A DNA stretch of 64,000 bases from Formosa sp. L2A11 (GTDB lineage Bacteria > Bacteroidota > Bacteroidia > Flavobacteriales > Flavobacteriaceae). Location of the stretch: assembly GCF_009796865.1 (NCBI RefSeq), contig NZ_CP047028.1, forward strand, positions 806,001 to 870,000. The letters run 5' to 3'. Positions 1-7,749 of this stretch are shown here, one piece after another; within the stretch, counting starts at the first letter, position 1, and each line of letters opens with the position of its first letter. The translations under genes were made by a program, and so were the position numbers. The notes under the pieces are model-generated. The model was not told the DNA's origin and made no database searches. It worked only from the letters and a program-made list of their open reading frames with translations.

Positions 1-460
1 TTTGTTCTTTATTATATAAAATATCAACAAAAGCATTCGCTACATATATAGAAATATCGTCTCTCATTTTATCTAATTGATATTGAGATGCGATAATATT
101 AATTTTAGCACGTTGTAACGATTTCCAGTTTTGTAATCCTGAAAACAAGTTAACTCCAGTGTTAATTCCTCCACTCGCAGATCTAAACGTTTGATTTTCG
201 AATTGGTTTGTTGTTGGATTAATGTTTGCACCTGTATTTATGCTAAATGATGAATTTGCGCTTAACGTAGGCATAAAATCCATTATAGCCTGCGATTTAT
301 CTAAATCCGTCAACTTAGAATCTAATTCAGATTGTTTGATGGATATATTGTTTTCTAATGCATAATCTACGCAGGCTTCAAGCGTCCATAGTTTATCATC
401 TTGTGCGTAAATGGTTATTCCGCTAAAAAGGAAAAGGCCTAAAAGTGTTATTTTTTTCAT
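1..460 (-). CDS. TolC family outer-membrane efflux protein (N-terminal part)
   Basis: The gene runs off the left edge; only about 153 N-terminal residues are visible. Translation gives a signal peptide (MKKITLLGLFLFSGITIYAQ, cut after the AQ) and then a segment typical of TolC-type channels (LWTLEACVDYALENN, followed by SQAIMDFMPTLSANSSFS and a predicted coiled helix ending NAFVDILYNKEQ). TolC proteins form the trimeric outer-membrane duct of tripartite exporters. It is followed on the same strand by an adaptor, two permeases and an ATPase, so it is the last seen gene of a MacAB-TolC-like operon. The ATG at 458-460 is chosen because it starts the signal peptide. Confidence 0.88.
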   Translation of the reverse strand, partial: MKKITLLGLFLFSGITIYAQDDKLWTLEACVDYALENNISIKQSELDSKLTDLDKSQAIMDFMPTLSANSSFSINTGANINPTTNQFENQTFRSASGGINTGVNLFSGLQNWKSLQRAKINIIASQYQLDKMRDDISIYVANAFVDILYNKEQ

Positions 461-512
461 AATTACATTATCAGTCTAAAAATAGTTAAAAGTGTTACAC
501 TCAATGGTTAAT

Positions 513-1670
513 TTATTGAGCATATTTTGGAGTTCCTTCTATTTGGTTCCAAACTTTAATTTTATCGTCTTTCGAAATTCCGCTTTTTACTTGTACAAAA
601 ATACCATCGCTAATCCCTAACTCCACATCTTTTCTTACAAATTCTTGATCGCTATCTTCAATTTCTACAAATGGTAATTGTGTTTTCTCGTCGTATTGTA
701 CTAAAGCCTCTTTTATAGCCAATACATTTTCTGCTTTATCTAAAATAATAGATGCATTAGCACTTAAACCTGCACGTATAAAGATCTCTTCTACTTTATT
801 TAGTGTGCCTTTAATTTCAAATTGAATAGCTCCATTTTCTTCAACACCTTGTGGTGCTATATAATCTAAAACGGCATCAAAAGTCTTGTCCTCTATAGCT
901 CCAATTGTTATTTCTAAAGGTAAACCTTCTTTTATTTTTCCAACTTCACTTTCATCAACTTTTCCTTCAAAAATCATTTTATTTACATCGGCTAAAGTTG
1001 CTATAGATGTTCCTTCATTAAAATTATTAGCTTCTATAACTTGGTTTCCAGCTTTAACAGGCACATCTAACACCATTCCAGACACTGTAGATCTTATTAA
1101 AGTTTGTGCAATATTACCTAAACCAGAAGTTGTTCCTGTTTTAATAATATCGAAATTTTGTCTTGCAGATGTTACATTAATTTCTGCTTGAGCAACAGCC
1201 TGTTTTGTTTGCAAATACGTGTTTTTAATACCTTCAAAATCATTTTCTGAAATGATTCCTTTTTCAAACAACGCCTTTTGTCTTTGGTAATTAGCTTCTT
1301 GCGTTTCTAAATTTATTTTTGCCGTTTGTAACGCAGTTTGATTAGTTGCAATACCATTTTTTGCACTCGATAAAGAAGATACATTTGGGATAACTCTAAT
1401 TTTAGCAATTAAATCGCCTGTCTTTACATATTCTCCAGCTTCAATATAAATAGCTTCAATAACACCTGAAATGTTTGGTTTAATAAGTACTTCTTCCTTA
1501 GGGACAATATTACCAGTCGCTACTGTTTTTACAACAATAGTTTGTTCTACCGGCACATCTGTAGTGTAAGTAATAGGATCTTCCTGATTTTTCTTCCATA
1601 AATAAAATAGAGATACCCCAAAAATTACAACAATTAGGATTAATACGATTACGGTTGATGATCTTTTCAT
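513..1670 (-). CDS. HlyD/MacA-type periplasmic adaptor subunit of an ABC exporter
   Basis: The 385-residue protein has one N-terminal membrane segment (about residues 7-25). A biotinyl/lipoyl-like half follows (PNISGVIEAIYIEAGEYVKTGD, about 65-87), then a coiled-coil hairpin rich in Q, A and K (about 105-175), the second lipoyl half (STVSGMVLDVPVKAGNQV) and beta-barrel / membrane-proximal domains. This is the usual order of membrane fusion proteins, which link the inner-membrane transporter to TolC. It lies 52 bp upstream of the TolC gene and 21 bp downstream of a permease, in one operon. MacA is the closest known role because the partners are MacB-like; the substrate cannot be read from the sequence. 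Confidence 0.9.
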   Translation of the reverse strand: MKRSSTVIVLILIVVIFGVSLFYLWKKNQEDPITYTTDVPVEQTIVVKTVATGNIVPKEEVLIKPNISGVIEAIYIEAGEYVKTGDLIAKIRVIPNVSSLSSAKNGIATNQTALQTAKINLETQEANYQRQKALFEKGIISENDFEGIKNTYLQTKQAVAQAEINVTSARQNFDIIKTGTTSGLGNIAQTLIRSTVSGMVLDVPVKAGNQVIEANNFNEGTSIATLADVNKMIFEGKVDESEVGKIKEGLPLEITIGAIEDKTFDAVLDYIAPQGVEENGAIQFEIKGTLNKVEEIFIRAGLSANASIILDKAENVLAIKEALVQYDEKTQLPFVEIEDSDQEFVRKDVELGISDGIFVQVKSGISKDDKIKVWNQIEGTPKYAQ

Positions 1671-1691
1671 GTATATTAATTCTTTACTTTT

Positions 1692-2951
1692 TTAATCAAT
1701 TCTTAATGCGTCTACGGGTTTCATTTTTGTAGCACTATTTGCAGGAATTAACCCCGCTAACAATCCTGAAACTACTAATATAAATAAGGCTATAAATACA
1801 ACAGACATACTCACACTTGGATTAGCGAAGTTTTCTACGGGTCCGTCGTTATTATCTAATATATAATTCATTAACCAAATAATTCCTGCAGCGAAAGATA
1901 TTCCTACCATTCCAGAAGCTATTGTTAAAATTAAACTCTCTTGTAATATTTGCGATTTAATCATCCAAGGGGTTGCTCCTAAAGCACGACGTACACCAAT
2001 TTCTTTAGTACGTTCCTTAACTACAATTAACATGATGTTACTAATACCTATAATACCAGACATTAAGACTAAAGCCCCCACAAAATACCCGACAAATCCT
2101 AAAATAGAAAACAATCCATTTACACGTCCAAAGGCTTCAGATAAATCGAAATTACCAATAGCTCTATCATCATCCGGATGAATTTTATGTCTGGCTTTTA
2201 TAATTTCGAAAATTTTAGGTTTTATATCTGTAATACTAATTCCGTCTTGACCAGTAATAGCCATCCAACCAACATTATCGCCACTATTAAATGCTTGCCC
2301 AAATGAGGTAAATGGAACAAAAATAGTATTTGCATCTTCTTCTTGATCGCCTTGAGAATTACTCGCTTTAAACGTACCAATAACCATAAAATTAACACCA
2401 CTAATCTTGATATACGTTCCTAACGGATCTTCACCTTTATCATACAATCCCTTAACCACATCTGTACCAATAACACAAGATTTTCGGTTGGTATTTATAT
2501 CGGAATAACTTATAAAACGACCACTGGTAATATCCATAGGTTGTTGCTTTATATATTCTGGGTAATCTCCATTTACCTGAAAGGCACCTGTTTTCATACC
2601 TCGAGTTACATTATTATCTCCGCTATAACCTCCTAATTGCATTCTTGGCGACACATATTTAAGTTCTGGAATTTGTTTTAAAGCTTCTACATCTCCTAAT
2701 TTATAATTAAAGAGTCTTCCTTTAGGTAAACCTTTATAAGAAATAGAGGTTTGCTGAGTCCACATAAACATAGAATTTGTTGCAAAGTTTCCAAAATCTG
2801 CAGTGACTCCGTTTTTTAATCCGTTTGTTAAGGCCAATAACAACACTAGAATTGTAATTCCCCAAAAGACACCAAAAGCGGTTAACAAGGTTCTAAACTT
2901 GTTTGCACTTAAGGCTTCTAATATTTCGTCCCATCTGTCTTTACTAAACAT
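1692..2951 (-). CDS. MacB-like ABC transporter permease (FtsX family), copy 1
   Basis: The 419-residue protein has the MacB permease layout: an N-terminal membrane helix (about 20-42), a large periplasmic MacB_PCD-like domain (about 45-275) and three C-terminal helices of the FtsX fold. The conserved cytoplasmic segment ERTKEIGVRRALGATPWMI lies between the first and second C-terminal helices, and the protein ends GLIPANSATKMKPVDALRID. Unlike E. coli MacB, the ATPase is a separate gene (4190-4891). It sits one base downstream of a paralogous permease, which suggests that the two form a heterodimer. MacB-type transporters act as mechanotransducers that push periplasmic substrates through TolC; the substrate here is unknown. 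Confidence 0.9.
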   Translation of the reverse strand: MFSKDRWDEILEALSANKFRTLLTAFGVFWGITILVLLLALTNGLKNGVTADFGNFATNSMFMWTQQTSISYKGLPKGRLFNYKLGDVEALKQIPELKYVSPRMQLGGYSGDNNVTRGMKTGAFQVNGDYPEYIKQQPMDITSGRFISYSDINTNRKSCVIGTDVVKGLYDKGEDPLGTYIKISGVNFMVIGTFKASNSQGDQEEDANTIFVPFTSFGQAFNSGDNVGWMAITGQDGISITDIKPKIFEIIKARHKIHPDDDRAIGNFDLSEAFGRVNGLFSILGFVGYFVGALVLMSGIIGISNIMLIVVKERTKEIGVRRALGATPWMIKSQILQESLILTIASGMVGISFAAGIIWLMNYILDNNDGPVENFANPSVSMSVVFIALFILVVSGLLAGLIPANSATKMKPVDALRID

Positions 2952-2952
2952 A

Positions 2953-4197
2953 TTATTCGTCTCTTAAAGCTATTATTGGTTTTATTTGTGCTGCACGATA
3001 CGCAGGAAAAAATCCTGCTAAAGCACCTGCAAACACCAAAATAAAAACGGTTGTTATGGCTGTAGCAAAATCTACTTGAGGATATTTTATAAAATCACTT
3101 TCTATTAAAGGGCCAACAACTTCTAGTAAACCTAACCCGAGAATTAATCCGAATAATCCAGAAAACATGGTTACAAAAACCGATTCCTGAAGAATCATTC
3201 CTACAATAGACATAGGCTGTGCACCTAAAGCTTTTCGTATTCCTATTTCTTTAGTCCGTTCTTTTACAATAATTAGCATAATGTTTCCAACTCCTACAAC
3301 ACCTGCAATGATGGTACCAATACCAACAAACCAAAATACCGCAGAAATAGTAGCAATTAGTGAATAGATTTTTTTAGCCTCTTCCATAGTATTGTACACC
3401 CTAATTGCACTTGTATCGTCTGGAGAGACAATCTGTTGTTCTCTTAGATTGGTTAAAATATCTCCGGCAAGTGCTGCAGATTCCAAAGCTGCCTTATTAT
3501 AATCGTCCGACATCTTGATAGTAAACATCATGTTTCTTATTGAATCTGCTCCATTAAAAGAACGTTGAGCAGAAGATAAAGGTAAAAACACTTTACTCTC
3601 GTCCCGCTCTCCTCCTGGATCGAAAAACACACCTACAACTTTGTAACTAATGCCGTAAATAGTCACTTCTTTATTAATAGGATCTTCATCTTTAAATAAA
3701 TCCTTTTTTACACGATTTCCAATAACAGCAACTTTCTTTGCTCCCACTACATCTGAATGATTAATAAACCGTCCCTGACCAATATCTGCGTTTTCTATAA
3801 ACTGATTTCCTGGTAGAATACCTTGAATACGATAACTTCCTGATTCATTTTTATAATTTACTAATCCGCCCCAAATGGTATAAAAAGATGATTTATGTTC
3901 AATATAACTGTCGTACTTTTTAGAAAGCATATTGAAATCTTTATTTTTAAACTGAATATCTCGCCCCGGATTTAAGCCTTTATAGCCTTTAGTTGTAGTT
4001 CCTGGCCAAATGCTAATTAGGTTAGAAGCATCCCGTTCAAATTGAGACGTTACGCCGTTTTGAATCCCTCTACTGAAACCTAATAAAATAACTAAAATAA
4101 ATATACCCGAAGCCACAGAAAGTCCAGTAAGAAATGTTCTTAGCCTGTTTTTTCTGAGTGTTTCAAAAATTTCTTGCCAGCGTTCTATATCAAACAT
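2953..4197 (-). CDS. MacB-like ABC transporter permease (FtsX family), copy 2
   Basis: The 414-residue paralogue of the neighbouring permease has the same architecture: a first helix near 20-42, a periplasmic domain, and three C-terminal helices with the FtsX signature ERTKEIGIRKALGAQPMSI. It overlaps the ATPase gene by 8 bases (4190-4197) and is one base from the next permease, so translation is probably coupled. The periplasmic domains of the two copies are clearly diverged (for example the SKVFLPLSSAQRSFNGADS region against NTIFVPFTSFGQAFNSGDN), which argues for an obligate heterodimer and against recent duplication. Confidence 0.9.
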   Translation of the reverse strand: MFDIERWQEIFETLRKNRLRTFLTGLSVASGIFILVILLGFSRGIQNGVTSQFERDASNLISIWPGTTTKGYKGLNPGRDIQFKNKDFNMLSKKYDSYIEHKSSFYTIWGGLVNYKNESGSYRIQGILPGNQFIENADIGQGRFINHSDVVGAKKVAVIGNRVKKDLFKDEDPINKEVTIYGISYKVVGVFFDPGGERDESKVFLPLSSAQRSFNGADSIRNMMFTIKMSDDYNKAALESAALAGDILTNLREQQIVSPDDTSAIRVYNTMEEAKKIYSLIATISAVFWFVGIGTIIAGVVGVGNIMLIIVKERTKEIGIRKALGAQPMSIVGMILQESVFVTMFSGLFGLILGLGLLEVVGPLIESDFIKYPQVDFATAITTVFILVFAGALAGFFPAYRAAQIKPIIALRDE

Positions 4198-4891
4198 TTG
4201 CTATAGCTCTAACTTGTTCAACTTTGGTGTCGTTTATAATTAAGCCATCTTTTAAATTCACAATACGTTTTGTCATTTGTGCAATATCAGGCTCGTGTGT
4301 TACAATTAGAATGGTTTTTCCTTCTTCATTAATGCCTTGAATAAGGTCCATAACTTCGTAAGATGTTTTAGTATCTAGTGCTCCGGTAGGCTCATCGGCT
4401 AAAAGTACTTTAGGATCACTTGCTAATGCTCTTGCAATGGCAACACGTTGTTTTTGCCCTCCAGACATTTCGCTTGGCAAATGGTGAGACCAATCTGCTA
4501 ATCCTACTTTTTCTAAATAATGGGCTGCTTTTTCTATACGTTCTTTTCGCTTTAATCCTTGATAATATAAAGGCATAGCAACATTATCTAGAGCCGATTT
4601 ATAGTTGATTAAGTTGAAGGATTGAAAGATGAATCCTAAGAATTTATTACGGTAGTTTGCTGCAATCTTTTCATTAAGATCTTTTATAGGAAAGCCATCT
4701 AGAGTATAGCTACCAGAATCTGCTTCGTCTAACATTCCTAAAATATTAAGCAATGTAGATTTTCCAGATCCGGACGATCCCATTATAGAAACAAGCTCGC
4801 CTTCTTTTACATTAAAATTAATTCCTTTAAGCACATGAAGCGAATTTGCCCCCATGTGGTAAGATTTATGTAAATCATTAATTTCAATCAT
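4190..4891 (-). CDS. ABC transporter ATP-binding protein (MacB/LolD type)
   Basis: This 233-residue nucleotide-binding subunit has Walker A GSSGSGKST at residues 38-46, the Q-loop near FIFQ (87-90), the signature MSGGQ at 142-146, Walker B KVLLADEP at 161-168 and the H-loop in TILIVTHE. Length and motifs fit the MacB/LolD family of stand-alone ATPases that power FtsX-fold permeases. It is the first gene of the operon ATPase-permease-permease-adaptor-TolC and overlaps the first permease by 8 bases. The 127 bp upstream (4892-5018) is AT-rich and I could not fix a promoter in it. Confidence 0.93.
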   Translation of the reverse strand: MIEINDLHKSYHMGANSLHVLKGINFNVKEGELVSIMGSSGSGKSTLLNILGMLDEADSGSYTLDGFPIKDLNEKIAANYRNKFLGFIFQSFNLINYKSALDNVAMPLYYQGLKRKERIEKAAHYLEKVGLADWSHHLPSEMSGGQKQRVAIARALASDPKVLLADEPTGALDTKTSYEVMDLIQGINEEGKTILIVTHEPDIAQMTKRIVNLKDGLIINDTKVEQVRAIANV

Positions 4892-5018
4892 ATTAGGCAG
4901 CTTAATAGTTCTAATTTTATAAAATCTTAGTTGTTATACTAAAGAATTGTTAAGCCTTTTGCATAAACTACTAATATTAAGACTACTTAATATACAAATT
5001 GTTACAATAAAAATAAAA

Positions 5019-5240
5019 TTATTTTGTTTCTCTGAAGAATTTCAGATAAATCGCATAAGCAATACCTCCAACTAAAATATATGGAATAGCCATTAAATAC
5101 ACAATACCGTCGTTAATACCTTTTGCTGCACCTTGCCCATCTTCTGTTTCTAAGACGGCACGACACATCGCACATTGTGCCTCTGCAGGCAAACTAACAA
5201 CAAAGATTAAGACAACTAATAAAAGATATGCTTTTTTCAT
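5019..5240 (-). CDS. Small membrane protein with exported CxxC motif, oxidase-assembly cluster
   Basis: The 73-residue protein has a signal-like N-terminus (MKKAYLLLVVLIFVVSLPAEA), then QCAMCRAVLET with a CxxC pair just after the predicted cleavage site, and one transmembrane helix (about 48-68) with a basic end. I do not recognise a named family. Its start ATG shares one base with the stop codon of the DUF420 gene (TAATG at 5238-5242), so it is translationally coupled to oxidase-assembly genes. A role in cysteine or metal handling during cytochrome oxidase maturation is an inference from the CxxC and the context only. Confidence 0.75.
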   Translation of the reverse strand: MKKAYLLLVVLIFVVSLPAEAQCAMCRAVLETEDGQGAAKGINDGIVYLMAIPYILVGGIAYAIYLKFFRETK

Positions 5241-5788
5241 TAGAAATTATAATATGGAGAGATTAATAGATATACAACAACACCAGTTATAGCGACATAT
5301 AACCATAGTGGAAATGTAATTTTAGCAATTTTTCTATGACGAACAATGTCGTTTGTTATTCCGCGTACGTAAGTTATTAAAACAAAAGGAATAACAACAA
5401 TAGACAGTATAATATGTGTAATTAATATAAAATAATAGATGTATTTTATAGCACCCTCTCCTCCAAATTTGGTAGAATCACTAGTCATGTGATAAGCGAC
5501 ATACATAACCAAGAATAATACAGAAAGTGTTATGGCTATTTTCATTAATAACTCATGTCTTTTTACATTCTTCTTTTTAATCGCTAAGAAAGCTAAAATT
5601 AAAACTACGGCAGTTAATGCATTTGTAGCAGCATAAATTGGAGGTAAAAAACCTAAAGGTTCTACATTTGGAATTCTAACACCAAATAAAATGGCTACTG
5701 CAATAGGTATTATAATAGATAAAGCAACAATCCATTTATTGTATTTCGCTGCTTTTTCTGTATTTACTACGTATTCTGAATTATTCAT
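5240..5788 (-). CDS. DUF420 (CtaM-like) membrane protein
   Basis: The 182-residue protein has about five membrane helices. It carries DUF420-type histidines in helices (KRHELLMKIAI, VAYHMTSDSTKFGG, ITHIILSIVVIPF, VRHRKIAKITFPLW). In Firmicutes the DUF420 protein CtaM is needed to assemble functional haem A-type terminal oxidases, and the adjacent SCO gene (8-base overlap) and the oxidase subunits upstream support a similar job here. The molecular activity of the family is not settled. Confidence 0.85.
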   Translation of the reverse strand: MNNSEYVVNTEKAAKYNKWIVALSIIIPIAVAILFGVRIPNVEPLGFLPPIYAATNALTAVVLILAFLAIKKKNVKRHELLMKIAITLSVLFLVMYVAYHMTSDSTKFGGEGAIKYIYYFILITHIILSIVVIPFVLITYVRGITNDIVRHRKIAKITFPLWLYVAITGVVVYLLISPYYNF

Positions 5789-6527
5789 TTAAAAGCTTTT
5801 TAATATCTTCTTTAAGCATGCTTATTTCTTCTTCTTCCCCATCATCGTCATACTTTTCTGCTTCAGTAATAGTACCTCTATAATAAATTTTAGGGTTACC
5901 ATATTGATCTGCACGCGATCTAATAAAACCATTCTTGTCTATAAGAGCAAAGTTTCCAGAATGTTCGAAACCACCAGCCACTGCATCATTTTCTGCAGCA
6001 TATAAATTGAAACCTAGATTTGCTAGTCTATATATCGCTTCTCTATCTCCTGTCATTAAATTCCAATTCGGATTAGTAATACCATATTTTTCAGCATAAG
6101 CTTTTAAAACTTCTGGCGTATCGTGACTTGGGTTTATAGAGAATGAAGCCATTCCTAATCCATCTATAGATTTAAAACGATCTTGAATTTGAACTAAATT
6201 TTGACTCATAATTGGACAAATAGTAGGACACGTGGTGAAGAAAAATTCTACGATATAAACTTTACCTAAATAATCTTTATTTGTAATTGTTTTTCCATCC
6301 TGATTTGTAAAACTAAATTCTGGTACTTTTTTAGCTTCACCATCAATTTCTAAAAACATTAATTTGTCTTTATTGGAAAAATTATTATCAGGCATATTGC
6401 TTATTCTATCACTTCGTGAAACGTCATCGTTTTTAATACGATCTACAATTTTCGGAACAAATAAAATTCCGAATACTAAAATAATAAAGGCAATACCTAT
6501 GTACGAATAATTTGTTTTACTACTCAT
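5781..6527 (-). CDS. SCO1/SenC family copper chaperone for cytochrome oxidase
   Basis: The 248-residue protein has one N-terminal membrane anchor (about 9-27) and a periplasmic thioredoxin-like domain with the SCO motif TTCPTICP. The cysteines are 100 and 104, and the distal copper-ligand histidine is H189 in GGFEHSGNF, so all three copper ligands are present. SCO proteins deliver copper to the CuA site of oxidase subunit II and reduce its cysteines; a subunit II with the full CuA motif is encoded at 37432-38505. The gene overlaps both neighbours by 8 bases, so the four-gene cluster 5019-7236 behaves as one operon. Confidence 0.93.
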   Translation of the reverse strand: MSSKTNYSYIGIAFIILVFGILFVPKIVDRIKNDDVSRSDRISNMPDNNFSNKDKLMFLEIDGEAKKVPEFSFTNQDGKTITNKDYLGKVYIVEFFFTTCPTICPIMSQNLVQIQDRFKSIDGLGMASFSINPSHDTPEVLKAYAEKYGITNPNWNLMTGDREAIYRLANLGFNLYAAENDAVAGGFEHSGNFALIDKNGFIRSRADQYGNPKIYYRGTITEAEKYDDDGEEEEISMLKEDIKKLLNE

Positions 6528-7236
6528 TTGCTCCTTTTAAATCGTTAGCTCTTCTTGATGTTGAATCGAAATTACCTTTACGTTTCTGACGGTATTCGGT
6601 AAATAAAATTCTAACATCTTCACTCATTTTATTTTTTAAATCTGCTACTTTAATAGCATCGTAAGACGATTTTGAATATACTGCAGATTGCTTTGCCAAT
6701 TCATTATCTGTGCGATCATCCAATCTACCTCTTACATTTAATTCCTTATCTACAATGTAAACATTATCTGTTGCTAATGTTACATCTAATTGGTCTGGGA
6801 CATTTAAACTCTTATGAATGGCCTTAATAGCATTTGGAGGTCCGAAAACAAAATGCCAATATTTAAGTTCATCATATTTCATTAATTCGTCTTTCATCTC
6901 TTTAGCAACTGCCTCTGTACCTATAGGTAAAAGTATAACTATTTGAAATGTTTTAAACCCCTTAAAATTATCGTAGATTAATTCTTTTAAGTTTGAAGCT
7001 GCAGTTTGTTTAACTAAAGGACTCGTTCCAAAAAAGCCAACGACAGTAAGATGATTGTCTAGAATAATATTATCGCCTGTATCTGAGGAAAACCCATTAA
7101 TATCTGCAACATTATGACTTAAAATATCTAATGTATTATAATTATGTTTTGCCGGATATAAGAACAATAAAAAGGTAACGGGAAGGAAAAACAAGATAAT
7201 TAAAACGGCGTATCTTTTTATTAATTTAGCATTCAT
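6520..7236 (-). CDS. Membrane-anchored SCO-like protein lacking all cysteines
   Basis: The 238-residue protein has one N-terminal membrane segment (about 9-27) and a periplasmic domain that follows the SCO layout: a strand HLTVVGFFGTSPLV where SCO has VYIVEFFFTTCP, later a helix-strand pattern, and VYIVDKELNVRGRLDDR where SCO has FALIDKNGFIRSRADQ. There is no cysteine in the protein, so it cannot bind copper or do thiol chemistry in the SCO manner. It is the first gene of the assembly operon and overlaps the true SCO gene by 8 bases, so a scaffold or partner role beside SCO is likely. Similarity was judged by eye; no named family is assigned. Confidence 0.65.
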   Translation of the reverse strand: MNAKLIKRYAVLIILFFLPVTFLLFLYPAKHNYNTLDILSHNVADINGFSSDTGDNIILDNHLTVVGFFGTSPLVKQTAASNLKELIYDNFKGFKTFQIVILLPIGTEAVAKEMKDELMKYDELKYWHFVFGPPNAIKAIHKSLNVPDQLDVTLATDNVYIVDKELNVRGRLDDRTDNELAKQSAVYSKSSYDAIKVADLKNKMSEDVRILFTEYRQKRKGNFDSTSRRANDLKGANE

Positions 7237-7283
7237 AAATGAGGCTTTTGAGCAAAACTTGAAATCAAATTTTAAATATGGTG

Positions 7284-7291
7284 CAAAAATA
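7284..7291 (-). promoter_or_regulatory. Candidate -7 box of the SCO/DUF420 operon
   Basis: On the minus strand this reads TATTTTTG, matching the Bacteroidota -7 consensus TAnnTTTG. It lies 48 bases upstream of the first gene (start 7236). No TTTG is seen at the ideal -33 spacing. It abuts the T-run of the upstream oxidase operon's terminator. Confidence 0.45.
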
Positions 7292-7315
7292 AAAAAGACG
7301 GTTTAATAAACCGCC
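7291..7315 (-). terminator. Rho-independent terminator of the oxidase III/IV operon
   Basis: On the minus strand a 6-bp stem (CGGTTT/AAACCG, plus-strand arms 7299-7304 and 7308-7313) with a 3-base loop is followed by six T. It is 31 bases beyond the stop of the COX IV-like gene at 7346. Confidence 0.75.
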
Positions 7316-7345
7316 TTAATACTTTGTTTTAACACTTATAGTGTA

Positions 7346-7726
7346 TTAAAAATCGTGTGTGATATAACCTGATGAATATACACTTTCTATATAACCTCCT
7401 TCTGTTAATAAAACAAAAGATAAATAACTAATTAAAAAGATTGCAGTCCAAACAACGGCATTTCTTAATCCCGCTTTCTCGTCTCTCATGTGCATGAAAT
7501 CCCATGTAATATAATAAGCCTTAACAATAGTTAAAATAATGAAAATCCAGTTTAAAACTTTCATTCCAGCTATGTGACCCATTAAAATATCTGGTTTGTA
7601 AATCCCTAAAACAACTTCAATAGCTGTAATAACAGATAACAAAATTAATACACCCCAGATTTTATCTGTATTGGACTTAAATTTAAGTGTCCCTCTAAAT
7701 ATCTCTAATTTTTGTGCGTGTGCCAT
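7346..7726 (-). CDS. Cytochrome c oxidase subunit IV-like protein
   Basis: The 126-residue protein has three membrane helices (about 24-44, 54-76 and 87-108). It contains the segment KAYYITWDFMHMRDEKAGLR, which is typical of the small CyoD/COX4 prokaryotic family (cytochrome C oxidase subunit IV). It is the last gene of the minus-strand cluster cyoE - subunit III - subunit III - subunit IV and is followed by a terminator. It is probably a structural or assembly subunit of the aa3-type oxidase encoded at 35600-38505. Confidence 0.85.
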   Translation of the reverse strand: MAHAQKLEIFRGTLKFKSNTDKIWGVLILLSVITAIEVVLGIYKPDILMGHIAGMKVLNWIFIILTIVKAYYITWDFMHMRDEKAGLRNAVVWTAIFLISYLSFVLLTEGGYIESVYSSGYITHDF

Positions 7727-7749
7727 TTTCTAAAAATTATTTCTTAAAA

